Shown: positions 1-12,896 of the stretch, in pieces | How the letters are laid out: the number at the start of each line of letters is the position of its first letter | Numbering within the stretch: position 1 is the stretch's first letter | NCBI GenBank assembly: GCA_030141605.1 | Contig: JAQGDQ010000125.1 | Span: forward strand, 498,001 to 562,000 | Origin: Tubiluchus corallicola | Lineage: Eukaryota > Priapulida > Priapulimorpha > Priapulimorphida > Tubiluchidae | Length of the DNA: 64,000 nt | Direction of reading: 5' to 3' | Position numbers and translations under genes: made by a program | Notes under the pieces: model-generated | What the model was told of the DNA's origin: nothing | Seen by the model: the letters and a program-made list of their open reading frames with translations, nothing else | Databases searched by the model: none

Positions 1-2539
1 AAAAAATATTACTTTGATTTAATTATTAATATTGTAGCTACAGTTGTTCTTCATTTACTACATTACCTCGGAAGTAAAATTTTGTTCGCATGTTTTTGAG
101 TAAACCCCATTGAATGCCAAAAAACTGATGTGTGTCAGAGGCAGATTATATTTATACACGTGTAATGAATTATAATATCATTTAGCAGTTGCAGGATGTA
201 GCAGATTTCCAGGCGACTTTGATTGATATTCATGCAGCAACAAGGTCATCTCCCTGTATAGGCGCAGTAATTTCAGCATCTCAATGAATATTTGAATTTA
301 TTAATATTCTTGCATCTGAACCTTGTCTCCAGTTTACTGAGTACATCCAGTTTTAAAATTATTTATATATTAGCTTCCAGCTATTTTCATCGCGTAGTGC
401 AAAATCTTTAAAATGGCAATTTAATGTAATATGATTTTTGTAGCCTAAGGATCTACTATATTACTTTCTCATGTACAAGTAATTCTGCCTTGACACCTCT
501 GACATAAGAACTGCACATTTTGTTTTAACTGCATGAAGAAAGGTAAATTTTGAATTTTAAGTTAAGAAACAACAGTAACTTTTACTTCTCTTTAGCTCAC
601 TTCTTTGCGTTTGAAGTAATGATGTTTAGCAATGGAAGGTATAACTTACTTCAGCCTATTTTCTTCAAAGTAAAATGGATCTTGTAAATAAACTCCCAAA
701 CGTCTCGAATAGAGCGCCAAGTGCCTTGTATATGATCGCGTGCAGAGTATCGTATTTACTGATTAGCGTTAGTATTTGTAATCTTTTCTACTAGAGCTCT
801 CGCTTTTATAACTCCGTGGAGGTTTAACTGACAGATGCAGCTAGATCAAGTAAAGCAAAAAAGAAATCCCAAACCAGCTAGATCAAGTAAAGCAAAGAAG
901 AAATCTCAAACCAACTACTGATCCTACTGAAGCTATTCTTACTGAGTGGATTTTTTCAATTAGAGTTTCTGAAAGCACCAACTTCGTTTCCCTTTAGTAT
1001 CTGATGATCAACCATTGATAACCAGGCATGTTCTTCAGCATCAGGTCGACATTTAAATTTGATCAACATACAACCTTGCCGGGAGTGGTACTCAGTGACC
1101 AGTAATTACCGAGGTTTTGTGGAGAAGGACGTGGATTTATGTTCTTCAGCGTATAAAAGCAGTTGATTCGGATTTATATGTCAAAATTAATTGATGTCAG
1201 TAGTTGCATTTGTAAACTGACGTGGTTTCTATGTCTGCGATCTGCTGTTTTATCCACTGACATTGCCTTATTGGGGCGCACAGCCAGGTGTGCAAATTAG
1301 ATTTTACAACCCTTGCCGTGGTATTTCATAGAGCGTTACAGGTGCACTAGATTCCAATGTCTGTTTTGTAATTCAGTGTCATCTTTTTATGTTTTCGGCA
1401 ATATAGCATTAATGGTACAGTTTCACATAAAGCGTTTTTATTGGCAGGAAGTTTGGTAATGCATATTAAAATTATAAACTACTGAAAATATACTTTTTCC
1501 AGTTTTACTGCATACAATTTGCAGTTAGTGCAAAATTCGTTCCAATATCAGCAAATATTTTATTATCGTCATACCAAAATGGACACCTTTCAAATGAAAA
1601 CTGTCCATCCCTTTTTCTAATGTTGTTTAAATGCCCATTGTTGACCTTTGTGCATTGTTTAGTTATCTCAAGTTTGTTGTGGGAACATTGCTAAATTTTT
1701 CTTCTTTGCGTTTTCTCCAGAGCTGAGAGCTTTCCGCTCTAGACTAATTGGTGTCTCGCACAGTAGCCTGTCCTAGCTTCGTGTAATTACATCCATTCCA
1801 TACTCACGAAGTGCATCTACAACTTGAGTTTAATTTAATATTATTTCTTAGAGAGTTTTTATCCCAAGAGCTAAAAACCCGAACTTGCTTCTAATAATTG
1901 GCAGTCTACAAGCATAGAACTTGTTACTTATGACCAAAGATAACGATCACATTTATAAAGAATAATATTCGCATGAAGGCGTTGACATTTTCATTTCTAC
2001 AATCAATACGTTGTTGACCTTTCAAGCGCTTTGAATAGAAGCTTGTTACCGGCCACTTGATACAGGTATGCTAATACTGCTGCTTACTGTAAATTCTTAT
2101 AATCATTTTGTATCTCAGACATATACAGTTCGTATTCTTGACTGACAATATAAGAATATCTAAAAACCATAAGGTAGACGGTGCCAACAAGCCGTGTAAT
2201 GTGAAGATTAGATCATACTCCAGGACGTCCCGGGTCTAAACCCAGTAAAAACATTCTAGTTTAAAAACTTGAATTAGTGGTAGCACAAAATTGTCCTGCC
2301 ATTCATTGTTTTAGGCACAGGCTGAATTTCGCAAAAAATTCCAAGTGCTAGGTTTCCAGGCCGAGTATCTGTATGAGCTTTTGATGTTTGTCTGTTGTAT
2401 ATTTTTTTGAAAACGCTTCACATTTTTTAACTCTTAGAGCTTTTTCGTTTCAAGAATTTGACGAGAGACTATTACTATCTGTTTTACAACATTGCCACTA
2501 GCGTATCACGCATTTTACGTTTAAACAAGGCGTTATATG
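1..2539. other. Region with no gene recognised, upstream of cytohesin
   Basis: I see no supported exon here. The missing 5' exon(s) of cytohesin would be expected upstream of 3710. I looked for an exon coding for the usual start of the coiled coil (a run like RRRKQELL) and did not find one, so it is either outside the window or too short to see. The only structure noted is a 37-bp tandem duplication at 839-912. Whether this stretch is intron, promoter or intergenic DNA is open. Confidence 0.4.
839..912. repeat. 37-bp direct tandem duplication
   Basis: Two adjacent copies beginning AGCTAGATCAAGTAAAGCAA start at 839 and 876 and differ at two or three positions. This is a recent local duplication with no coding meaning seen. 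Confidence 0.85.
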
Positions 2540-3034
2540 CAGGGTGCATAAGATTATGGATATGTATAAAATAAATAAAATAGCTTATTTTATGGATTTT
2601 TGAAATTTTATTTTATGGATATCAATAAAATAAAAAATATACTATATCTGGAATGAGATGCCCATGGGGAAATGTAAAAACGGGAGTGCTTGAAACGTAA
2701 TCTCTGGTGGCTGGGTCTCTCTCAGTTATTTTCAGGCCGAACTCCAGCTCATGCTTTGGTTGAAACTTCGCCATCTTGATAACAAAAAGACAATGAGAAA
2801 AAAACAATGTAAAATAGCAAATCCGGAAATGCGCTTTTGTTGGTTTGTTTTCTTTCTCTTTCTCTTCTAACGTTCATTTTCAGTGTTGCCAATACTTACA
2901 ACTCGTTACTTTGTACAAAAAATCACAAAAAAATTTTTTTTATTTTATGCATTTCTTATTTGATGGATTTTTCAAATTTCATTTTATGGATTTTTGGTCT
3001 TATTTTATGGATATCCATAATCTTATGCAGCCTG
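2540..3034. mobile_element. Non-autonomous hAT-type element (495 bp) with perfect 8-bp TSD
   Basis: The ends are imperfect inverted repeats: left CAGGGTGCATAAGATTATGG, and the reverse complement of the right end CAGGCTGCATAAGATTATGG. The element is flanked on both sides by GTTATATG (2532-2539 and 3035-3042). An 8-bp target-site duplication with CAGG-type ends is characteristic of hAT transposons. The interior is AT-rich, repeats the phrase TTATTTTATGGAT on both strands and codes for no transposase, so it would depend on an enzyme supplied elsewhere. Confidence 0.9.
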
Positions 3035-3709
3035 GTTATATGTCTTCCGTTTTTATATTATTGGGCATAACATCAGGAACGTGCTCCATAATGTTATTAC
3101 TTACGGTTGGCACAGTGTTGTGCTTGAGCTCACTAAGGTGCAACGAAGCAACATATTGTCACTGTACGTGTGCTATCCCTAGTAAATGTTGTACAGCGTG
3201 AGGGACTGTACAAACATTGTCAGAAACTAGTAAGATTCTAACATACATTAAAATTATATTTTTGATATTTTAATTGTTTGTCTGGTTTTATGAAAAGACT
3301 TTCTAAGTTCTAATTGCGTGAATGCTTAAATAAAAAGCTATAATGTACAGATTGTTTTCACTGTTTGGCTTCACGATTTTGAGTAACCTTCACCTTTGAC
3401 ATTGAAAACTAGTTAGTGTTCAGTATAAAATAAGACAGAAGTAGAAACTAGAAACATAGTGTGGCTTCTGTCGAGTTTAATGTAGGAGTGTCAGGTAGTT
3501 CTTCGCATTCATTTAACCTTTATTTTCATTTGATTTTTAGGATTGTATAATTTGTTTTGTATAATAGTGTAATATGACGTCAAGTGAGTTACTCATCACG
3601 TTTGGAGTAATTCATTGCTTCTTTGTTAGTGAAATGATTATGATATTCAGTACTCCCAGTACAAATTATGTGATGTTGTTAATAATGATTTTATTTTTTA
3701 CTTTTGCAG

Positions 3710-6700
3710 CAACTCAAGTATGAATTGGCGGAGGTTACTCGAGAAATGGAAGCTGCGGATGTGTCCGAGTAAGTTTATTTAAAATTCATTTCAAAATGTT
3801 TACTTATTTTAAAAAAAACTTTTATTTGCAGGCATAAGGCAATTTTACCGTGAAATGAATGCATACATGTTTTTTTATTGTTTCGGCATCAATTGTACCA
3901 TGAAAATGAATGTACACATGATTTTTTATTGCTTTGACATCAATTATACCATGAAAATGAATGCATACATGATTTTTTATTGTTTTGGCATCAATTATGC
4001 CATGAAAATTAATGTACACATGATTGTTTTATTTTTATGGCATCAATTATACCTCGAAAATGAATGCACACGTGATTTTTTATTGTTCTAGCATCAATTT
4101 AAATATTATTTTCAGGATAAATGCTAATAATGTTTAGGTATAATGCTCAGTATAAATTTTTGTTTTATAAAAAAGTTGAATTGTGTGTGTTTAGGAAGGA
4201 CAATCCCAAGGCCAAGCAGACATCTATTGGTCGAAAGAAGTTTAATATGGACCCTAAAAAGGTGTTGTACAATTAGCCATATGCGCTTATCATTTTTACA
4301 GCCTGAATGTTTTTTGTGTAATAGATCGAAAGTGTAATAGTTTTGTAGTTTTGTGTATCATCTATTTCTATTTGCACGTTGCTGATTCACACACTGCCTC
4401 ATGGTTTTCAAGTGCCATTTTTAGGCTGAAGTAATTACAATGTAATTATTTTGAGTCTGAATGTATTGATGTAACTAATTATACTTTTTCCTAATTTTAA
4501 AATTAAAATTATTAGCTTTAATGAAATCTCAAGCGAATGTGCAACTATTAAATAGGTTAAATGTGATAACTTATGTGTGTTATCCCCTATTGTTTACAGG
4601 GAATTGAATATCTTATTGAACATGGCTTGCTGGAGGATTCACCCGAGGATGTGGCTGGATTTTTGTTCAAGGGAGAAGGTCTCAATAAAACGGCTATTGG
4701 GGAATATCTGGGAGAGAGGTAAAGCAAATTATTAGTACCGTGTGGATGAAAATGTACCGGCACAAATAAGTTGTTGCTTGTTCAAAAATTTAGGTTTTGA
4801 AAGAAGCATTTTTTTTGTCCTGAAAGTTCAAAAACACTATTGACTGTTGTGTTGCTTAAAAATCAGTTTTTATCAGTTTTTGGTATGTTCATTCATGTGG
4901 GCCAGCCACTAGAATTTTTTGACAGGTGGTCTTGTACCCTTCCCTGGGAAGGAAGTGTTCCTAAAGAGCAGATCTGATTATTTGATAAGGAGGTATTGGA
5001 TAAGGCTGTGTAACCATGCAAGTAAATTTCCTTTGTGTAGATTGCAAAACCCACAGCTGGGTATTTTTGTGTAGTTATAATCACTTACCGCTGGTTTACA
5101 AATTTGGTGTAATAGATTAATTTTGGACCTTGTAATTTCCTCAAATGGATTTGAATGTTGTTATTTTTGCATTTATTGCAGGCATGATTTCAACCTGGCA
5201 GTACTGCAGCATTTTGTAGCATTGCATGAATTTGCAGACATGATATTAGTACAAGCATTAAGGCAGTTCCTCTGGAGCTTTCGTTTGCCTGGTGAAGCAC
5301 AGAAGATTGATCGTATGATGGAGGCTTTTGCACAACGTTACTGCCAGTGCAATCCTGGAGTATTTACATCTACAGGTATAGGACCGATGCATTCACCCAG
5401 TGCACAAATACTATCTTAGCTGTGTATTATGTATTAGCAACTTTGGAACATAATATTCACAATGATTTTTGGTTTTTAATTATGAACTCGGCAGATGGAT
5501 TAGTAAGCAGAACTAAGCAGATGAATGAATTTCCTGAAGAAAACATCATGCATTACACTTCTGTAATCTTCAGTGATGTTAGCATTGGGCTCTGATGAAA
5601 TGTATGAGGCGTGAGGACAGTAATATACCCAAGTTTCTGAGAAGATTACAAAGTCCTATTCATTGGTTTTTTTTTAAATTTACTATTAATTAATGAATAA
5701 TTAATAATTAACTTAGTAAGTGTTATGTTTGTGTATGGGGTGTAAGTGATTGTGTTTAATAGGATTATAAATGATGAAATAATGTTAGTGGATAATTAAT
5801 GTTTATCATAGATACGTGCTATGTGCTTTCGTTTGCGGTCATCATGCTCAACACTAGCCTCCATAATCCTGCTGTTAAGGATAAACCAACTGTGGAGAGG
5901 TTCATCCACATGAATCGTGGTATTAACGATGGAGGAGACTTGCCCGATGAGCTTCTCATGGTTCGTATAATTATTTTGTATGATTTGTATCTTACGTTAA
6001 GCAAGAAGTATGGTAAGATTGGTCACTTTTGAATAAACCTTTGAAAATTGTTGGTGAAGAAACGGGAGGCTTTCCCATTTAAAGATCTTTTTTGAAACCT
6101 GCAAAGTTATGCATAAATAAGGCTTTGAAGTGCTCTTTAAAATTCATCTGCCTAAAACATAAAAATGAAAATACTTTGTTTTGAGTTTGGTGAGTACATT
6201 TTGGGAGTCAGTCATACAAGTTATTTGATGAATCTTTGCTAGTTTTCAGATGTTTTTGTAAAACTATGACCCATAATTTGTCAAGAGTTTTGCTGCTCTC
6301 TCTGTCACTGTAATTCATAAAAAGTTTTTGCGTTTGTCAGAGTCTTTATGAGAGCATTAAGAAGGAACCATTCAAGATTCCTGAAGATGATGGGAATGAT
6401 CTGATGCACACCTTTTTTAATCCAGATCGTGAAGGGTGGCTGTGGAAACAAGGTATTTAAAATATATTATTAAATGTTAATGCAATGTCAATACAGAGGT
6501 GATAATTGGGATATTATAGTTTAGTAGTATTTTTATACGAATAAGGTTTTCAATCTTGTAGTTTTTTATAGTGCAATCTGTCTAGAGCTGTTGATCTTCT
6601 TTACCAGTCAAATTTCCTTTTAATAGTATTCATGTATTTGTTTTTCTTGAAATTACTTGCTGACTAGGAATAGTGAATGGTAACTGCTAATGACAATGTG

Positions 6701-9700
6701 TTTTTTTAATTTCATTTGCTAATTATGCTGAAAATGCCAGGCGGTAAGTCTACAAGTTGAATGATAGTGATTCATTTTGCATGCCCATTTAATTCTCTGC
6801 ATGCATTCTTATATACCAGTACATCCCGTTAGCAACATGCATTTTTATATATCATTACACCCCATTAGCAACATAAGTTCATTTTTTAGTTTTTTAATAT
6901 CCGTTACTTATTGTTTGAGGTTATCTGTCACTGCCATTTTTAGTGATAAAATTAACTTATTTGTTTTACTAGTTTTAAAACTCTACCCAAATTTGTCACT
7001 GCCATTATTTGTGAAACTGCATTTTTTGTCCAGTCCGCTGTTGCTTGTTGCTTAATCCTAAACAGTTTTTAGGTTTTATGGTTCACTTGCAGTTTGAGAT
7101 GTTACAGACTGTGTCTACATTATGAAACTTGTTTTAGTGTCTTTTGCGTCCATTATAATGTTTACTGTGCTAACCTTTTTTGTTTATCCATGTAACCATA
7201 CTAAGCTATGATACTCCCGTCCATCAAGCATTTCTAGGACATGCCAGATAATTATAGCAGTGTCAGTCTTACTAATTATGTGAATTTGCATCAGCTGCAA
7301 TGATTTATTTTGTTAATAATAATAAAAAAATAAATTAATTATTTAAACAATTTGAAACATTAAAAGAAATCAATTTTGGTTCATTTTCTAGTGCTAGCAG
7401 CATTCTTTGTTGTATATTATGTGTAACAGGTAACAATTTTTGCTCAACCGTAGTGTCAGTTTGTAATTCTCGCACAAGTAGTAGAGACTGTGTCGTGTAG
7501 CATTTGCGTATGTCGTGTAGCATTTGCGTAAAACTTGATAAACTGATCCTTGTCATAATATAATTTGTGAAACTGAAAAATGCTACTTCCAATGTTTTAC
7601 AAAAGGTTTGGTGTCAATTTTTCAATGTCACTGCTACCTCAAGTGTTTCTTTATTTTTTTAAAAAGTGTGATTTCTGTTACATGGCATATTTAAGAAGTT
7701 GTATTGATAAACATTTATTTGGTACGTTTCACTTTGGCTCATTAGCTATTCTAATTACAGGCGGTCGTTACAAGAGCTGGAAGCGTCGTTGGTTTATCCT
7801 TAATGACAACTGCCTTTACTACTTTGAATTCACTACGGTGAGTAATTCTACAGTGTAAATGTTGTCTTTGTGACAGTGTTGTTTGATGCTCTAACAGGTC
7901 TGACATTTTTGTATCTGCAAATTGTTTTATTATTTTGTAGAACAAAAGTTGTCAGTCACACTGTATAATCGGGGTCACTTGTAACTGTGTATGGTGTTTT
8001 TTAAATTGAACAAGAAGAGGTTGTAATTTCCAAGGGTTGTTTTCTTTATTTTGACTATTTTTATGCTTATAGTGCAATAAACCTTCGTCATTCTTGTCCA
8101 GTAATCCTAAAAACATTTTTTGTCTGGTTCATTTATAAAACTAGTGCTAGTTATTTAGTCAAGAAAATGCTCATCAAGCATTGTGACTTTCACAGGATAA
8201 AGAGCCAAGGGGAATAATTCCATTGGAGAATGTACATGTTCGGGAAATCCAGGATCGCAACAAGCCCAATTGTTTTGAGTTATTTTCTGTTGACAATGAG
8301 GTTATTAAAGCCTGTAAAACAGATTCTGAGGGAAAAGTTGTCGAAGGTAAGTATTGCTGTCTGTACGAGAATGAGTTCAGTTTTAACCATGTGTAAGTGC
8401 AATGCCTATGATTAAAAAGAAAAATTTTGCAAAAGCAAAAGAATGACGGCTGTTGTTATCTTAATTTGATTCTTGCTTGTGGGAAGAACTGATTATATCC
8501 TGCCAGATTAATTTTGATTTTACGTATAAAGAAGTAATATTCATGTCTTAAATAAACAGTTCTGTTGTGCTAATACAGACTATTAATACAGCCACTATTT
8601 TCTAATACAAGTGAAGACTTTTAAACTAGTCTTGGCTGTAAAATATTCATCACATCTCTACCATTCAACCATTATGGTTTTGTACAATCTTCTATGATGA
8701 TAGCATTGGGCTCTGATGTCAATGTCATGAGGACAGTAATTTATACCCAAGTTTCTGAGAAGATGTTTTATTGTTCAGATCTTAAAGTCAGTGTGCATTT
8801 GCATACGTCACAAGCTCGCTCGATCATGTTCATTCATTCAGTCTTTTTTATAGGTTGTATTTCCTTGTCTTCAAGTCAAGTCTTTGAGTTCTTGTGCTTT
8901 TTCAGTAATGTGGCAAATGAAAATTAAATTACTAGCTTCGTACCGAATTGCCTTTCACTATTCACCCGTCACACCCTCAGGTTCTTATTTGTGTATGAGT
9001 CACCTATGGGGGATTTACATGAAAACTTTTACATTAGCATTTTTTAAACATTTTTTGGTAACAGAATAGGTAAGAAAACAATGCAAGAATATGAAACTTT
9101 TTTTCATCTTCAGGAATAGGCTACTGAATGGATAAAATTAGCTTCATACATAATTTTATATTGCAAAACCACTATGTAGTTCGTACCACACACAGGTTGA
9201 TCAGGTGTTCGGTTGATCAGGTGTAGAGTTGACCAGTGGTAGAATTTTTAGGAACTGATTTGTGCACAAATTGATGCTGAAATCAAGTTGGAGACCACAG
9301 TTATGCAATTTTGCTGTGCTCTTTTGGCAGTGTATATCGCCACATTGCAAACAACTTGACAATATCAAATGAAATTAGATAGTGCTGCGCTTTGCATGGT
9401 CTGCAACAGCTGTGACAAAATTGTTTGTTTTCCAGGTAAACATACAGTGTATAGAATGTCGGCTACTACTAGTGAGGAAAAGGATGAGTGGATCAAGTGC
9501 ATCAAGTAAGTTTGTTGGAATTTTTTTACTTCTGATATTGTGGTATCTTTGTTTGTTTAAAAAAAACTGTTTAGATGTAAATCTTAGATGATGATAATCT
9601 GATTGTTTGTTACTTATGCTTATTTCATATTTGATGAAGTATGTCCTTAGTTTTTATAGAATCGCTGCAATCATCTGTCTCCTTTTTTCCGACCAGCTCT

Positions 9701-9898
9701 TGCTATTTTGCCTTTACCTTACTACTGCTTGTGATCTAAAGAAAGTGATTAGTATTTATTAGAAAGAACTGAAATTTAACTACTATGTTCACTGGTGTTT
9801 TTAGGGCATCTATCAATGAGAATCCATTCTATGATATGTTGGCAGCAAGAAAGAAGAAAGCTCAACACAAAAATACTGTCAAAAGTACAAAGGGATAA
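3710..9898 (+). CDS. Cytohesin (Arf GEF with coiled coil, Sec7 and PH domains), 5' partial
   Basis: Cytohesins exchange GDP for GTP on Arf proteins, mainly Arf6, at membranes where the PH domain binds phosphoinositides. Ten coding exons are seen: 3710-3768, 4195-4261, 4600-4718, 5182-5375, 5812-5960, 6341-6452, 7761-7837, 8196-8346, 9436-9505 and 9805-9898, giving 363 aa plus stop. Human cytohesins are about 400 aa, so roughly 35 N-terminal residues are missing. The order is: end of the coiled coil ([14 protein letters not shown]); Sec7 from [12 protein letters not shown], with the glutamic-finger segment [20 protein letters not shown] and the groove motif MLNTSLHNP; then PH ([20 protein letters not shown]), with the basic residues that contact the lipid head group. 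The C-terminus is polybasic ([10 protein letters not shown]). It could be a duplicate of a cytohesin located elsewhere, but within the window it is the only copy. The exon model is my own reading of splice sites. Confidence 0.95.
3847..4100. repeat. Intronic minisatellite, five copies of a ~51-bp unit
   Basis: Units start at about 3847, 3897, 3948, 3999 and 4051. Each begins ACCATGAAAATGAATG and ends GGCATCAATTAT with a few changes. The array fills most of the short cytohesin intron between 3769 and 4194. It gives a spurious open reading frame on each strand, which I did not annotate. Confidence 0.92.
5565..5646 (+). repeat. Dispersed repeat, copy 1 (see 8686-8764)
   Basis: Intronic stretch just after the fourth visible cytohesin exon. 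It shares TAGCATTGGGCTCTGATG, GAGGACAGTAAT and CCCAAGTTTCTGAGAAGAT, in the same order, with 8686-8764, another intron of the same gene. No terminal repeats are seen, so the class is unknown. Confidence 0.85.
6741..6743 (+). other. Candidate 3-nt microexon (GCG), triglycine switch in the cytohesin PH domain
   Basis: Inside the intron 6453-7760 the three bases GCG sit between a perfect acceptor (AATGCCAG) and a strong donor (GTAAGTC), with a T-rich tract and CTAAT branch-like sites upstream. The preceding exon ends CAA G and the following one begins GC GGT. Skipping gives Q-G-G-R; inclusion gives Q-G-G-G-R in frame. Mammalian cytohesins are known to make exactly these diglycine and triglycine PH forms with a 3-nt exon at this point; they differ in PIP3 versus PIP2 preference. 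Position, phase and encoded residue all match, but splicing here has not been observed. Confidence 0.8.
7491..7530 (+). repeat. Perfect 20-bp tandem duplication
   Basis: TGTCGTGTAGCATTTGCGTA occurs twice in a row in a cytohesin intron. A minor local duplication. Confidence 0.9.
8686..8764 (+). repeat. Dispersed repeat, copy 2 (see 5565-5646)
   Basis: Second copy of the approximately 80-bp sequence at 5565-5646, in the intron following the PH exon at 8196-8346. The two copies are about 3.1 kb apart, in the same orientation and moderately diverged. Confidence 0.85.
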
Positions 9899-11388
9899 GA
9901 TTTGTAACAAGTAACTTGTGCCTAAATCAAAAGTCAAATTGATCAAAATTGTTGATGCACCTATTTTGGTATAGAAATTTGCAGCCACACTAAGCGAAGA
10001 GCCAAGAATGATATGTATAAAATACCAAACATTTGCAGCAATGTGTAACTATTAATTATTGCAATACGTATTGTAGCACTGTAAATTATTTTCGTTATCA
10101 AGTTTTTTCAAATACATATCAGTTTATATATAATTTCTAGGCTGTAGTTAGGCATGTAATTTTTTAATGAAATTTGCCAAAAAAATTACGTCCTGAATCT
10201 GTAAAAGTTTATCACACTCTGTCTGAAGATATCTGTTCTTCATTTTGCTATGTTTTTATAAGCAACAATACGCTAGTATAATTATATTATATTGTGTAAA
10301 TGTTATGTAAGTGTTTTGTTACTCTATTTATCTCTATTTTGAATCTCTATTTTATGTTGGAAATTGAATTGAGTTAGTAAAAGCTCAGCCTCATCAACAA
10401 TTTTCAGCAAAAGTTTAAGAAACGTGTTAAAATGGTATTCTAGTTACTTTTGTAAAATAGTATTCTAATTACTTTTGGAAAATAATTAAGTAATTAGCCA
10501 AATAATTGCTCGATTTTACTTTCGCCAATTGCTTTATACACACAATTCAGCGCTTGGGCAGTCATTCATTGACGACATCATGGCAGGAAACTTTAAAAGA
10601 CTGCCACCATCTCTTTTTGCTTTACTACATCTGCTTTCTACACAATTTCTGGGCATTTTGCACACGTATAATATACAAAAAGTTGCACAACACAAAAGTA
10701 AACTTCTGTACTTTCAACAGTTTAACAAACCGCAGCTTGTCACCACAGACAGACACAGACATGCCATAGTACTTTTCAGACAGTCATCCTCATCCTGTCA
10801 TGATGTCACTCACCAGCCGAAGCTTGGCGAGTAAAGATGCAGTACCGCAAATGTTCAATTGCTGAGATTTAACGCATTTTATTAATGAATTCACATAACT
10901 GCCATGCTGTTGCGCTATTTCTTTTTCTGCGTAAGTTGTTAATTTTCATATTTGTATAAAAAATGGCTGAGCATTTACTTTAAAGTTTGCATAATATTTT
11001 GCTGGCTGCTCACAATCGGGCGGTTTATCAAGTAAAGGTAGTTGTTGGTTTCTTTTAGTGATTGTATGAATTTCGGTTCTCCAAAAAGCTGTTGATCAGC
11101 TTGTTATTTTGTTTCTTGAATAGTTTTCACTAACTGTATTATTACATTGTCTCTGTAATACATGTATAAGTAATTGTAATCCATCCTTATTCTTTTTATT
11201 TTGCAACTTTTCATTCTCTTCGAGAGAATTTGTAAGTTTGAGCAGCTTGATTTATTTATCTATTGTATCTGTAATAAAAGTATCAAAATTAGTGCCGTTT
11301 TGCATATAATGTGCATGTATATAATATTATTATATTGTTAATGTCGTATTGCCTGCCTTGTAGTAGTTGTTATTAGAGCTATATTCAT

Positions 11389-11394
11389 AATAAA
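11389..11394 (+). terminator. Candidate polyadenylation signal for cytohesin
   Basis: AATAAA followed within about 30 bp by a T/G-rich stretch. It lies about 1.5 kb after the stop codon. Other A/T-rich hexamers occur nearby, including one at about 11272, so the site actually used is uncertain. Confidence 0.4.
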
Positions 11395-12592
11395 GTTATC
11401 CGATTTTTATTTAAATCCACTTTTAAAATGTATTATTTGTTTCATTTAACGAGATGCAAAACCTCAATTAAAACGTACAATTGTGCATGTAACCTAAGCC
11501 TTCCTGTGGGTAAGACTACTTCCTAATTAAGTGACTTTTGCAATTATTGTTACATTTTGTATGATGGTACAGCAATCATCATTGCTTTCCTGTAAAGGGG
11601 TGGGATTGGTCTGATCATTTTCCTGAATCTTATTTGAGATTTTGGGTATGACTGCTGTTTGAGTACAGCAATTTTAGTAAAGTTTGTAGAAGTAAAAACT
11701 CTTGATTAAGAAACATCTTAACTGGTTTGTCAAAAGCACTGCATAGTCATAGCCATTTCTTATGGAACTCAGTTCTCAAAGCTTTGTACCTCTTCATGGA
11801 ACAGCTTCCAAGTAGTGCAATAAGAAAATGCATAGTATAGTTGCATATGAATAGACCCAGCGTTGGAAAACGTGTCTTACACAACAAGTATAAAACTGAT
11901 TCCATTCGTACACTAGTATACTATACATTTACTTGCTGCACTTGTATCATGCACCAGTCCTAATTTTGAAAGCTGAGCTTCATGAGAATTTTTTTGGCTA
12001 TTACTGTTCGACAACTAAGATAATCATTTGTCAGGTCAAAAATAATAGAGAATTGGAAAAGAATTGTTATAATGGCAGTTAGCATCTGCATCATTTTGCA
12101 TAGCAAGCAGTTTTAAGTTAAAGAAAACGTTTTTCACAAAAAGAAATGCAGATTAAGTCATATGAGTTGGCAGTAAACTTATTTATTTGGAAAACTCGCA
12201 TCATTAAAAAAGTAAGTTCGTATTAATTAAGTAATTTGTGTCAGTGGTCAAGAAGTTACACAATCCCTTAGCCAAGCAGACATTTGGCAGTGGACACTTG
12301 CCTTAGGCACATGTGCAATGGGCAGTTGACATTTGAGCAGCTGAAAGTTAAGCAGTGTCACTTTGGTAGTAGATAAACAGTAGTTTAAGCAGAGTAGATT
12401 TACCTACTTACGTACCTGATTGTTGCCTGTCTATCTTTAATTACCTACCTACTTATTAATTGATAATTATCCAACTATGTGCTGACCCAGCTGCTTGTTC
12501 TGTACTGTTTCATTCTGTTTTGTTCTGGCTTGCCCTGTCTGGGGCTGATCTCATCTGATCTGTTCCATTCTGTTTTTTTGTAGCCTATTGTA

Positions 12593-12624
12593 CTCTGTAT
12601 AATAGTGCAGAGCATTATACAGAG
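12593..12624. repeat. Perfect 11-bp-arm inverted repeat
   Basis: Arms CTCTGTATAAT and ATTATACAGAG are separated by a 10-base loop (12604-12613). It could extrude as a hairpin; no gene partner is evident, and it lies within a repeat-rich spacer. Confidence 0.8.
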
Positions 12625-12896
12625 ATATATTGTACTCTTTATCCACGCACACGCATGTATATCTATATTTTACAATTAAAGTGTCGTGTAGATAAGTAGG
12701 TTAATAAGAAAGTGGCAAAATAAGTTTAGTTGAGTAGATATAAGTATGTAAGACTGGCAGTATTCCTGAAAAAATGTGCAGCAGCTGGCAATTGTATCCA
12801 TTGTTTTGCGCGCTGCCAAACAGTTACAGTCAAGTATCAACTGCCCAAATGTTCACTGTCAAAGTGCCGCTGCCCAAGTTACCTAGAGCCTGCACG

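Noticed and set aside
3855-4091. Frames in both directions over the cytohesin minisatellite
   Set aside because: Periodic repeats of a 51-bp unit (a multiple of three) create open frames without coding meaning.
10506-10834. Frames of 87 and 101 codons after cytohesin
   Set aside because: They lie in the probable 3' UTR, overlap in two frames and have no homology that I recognise.
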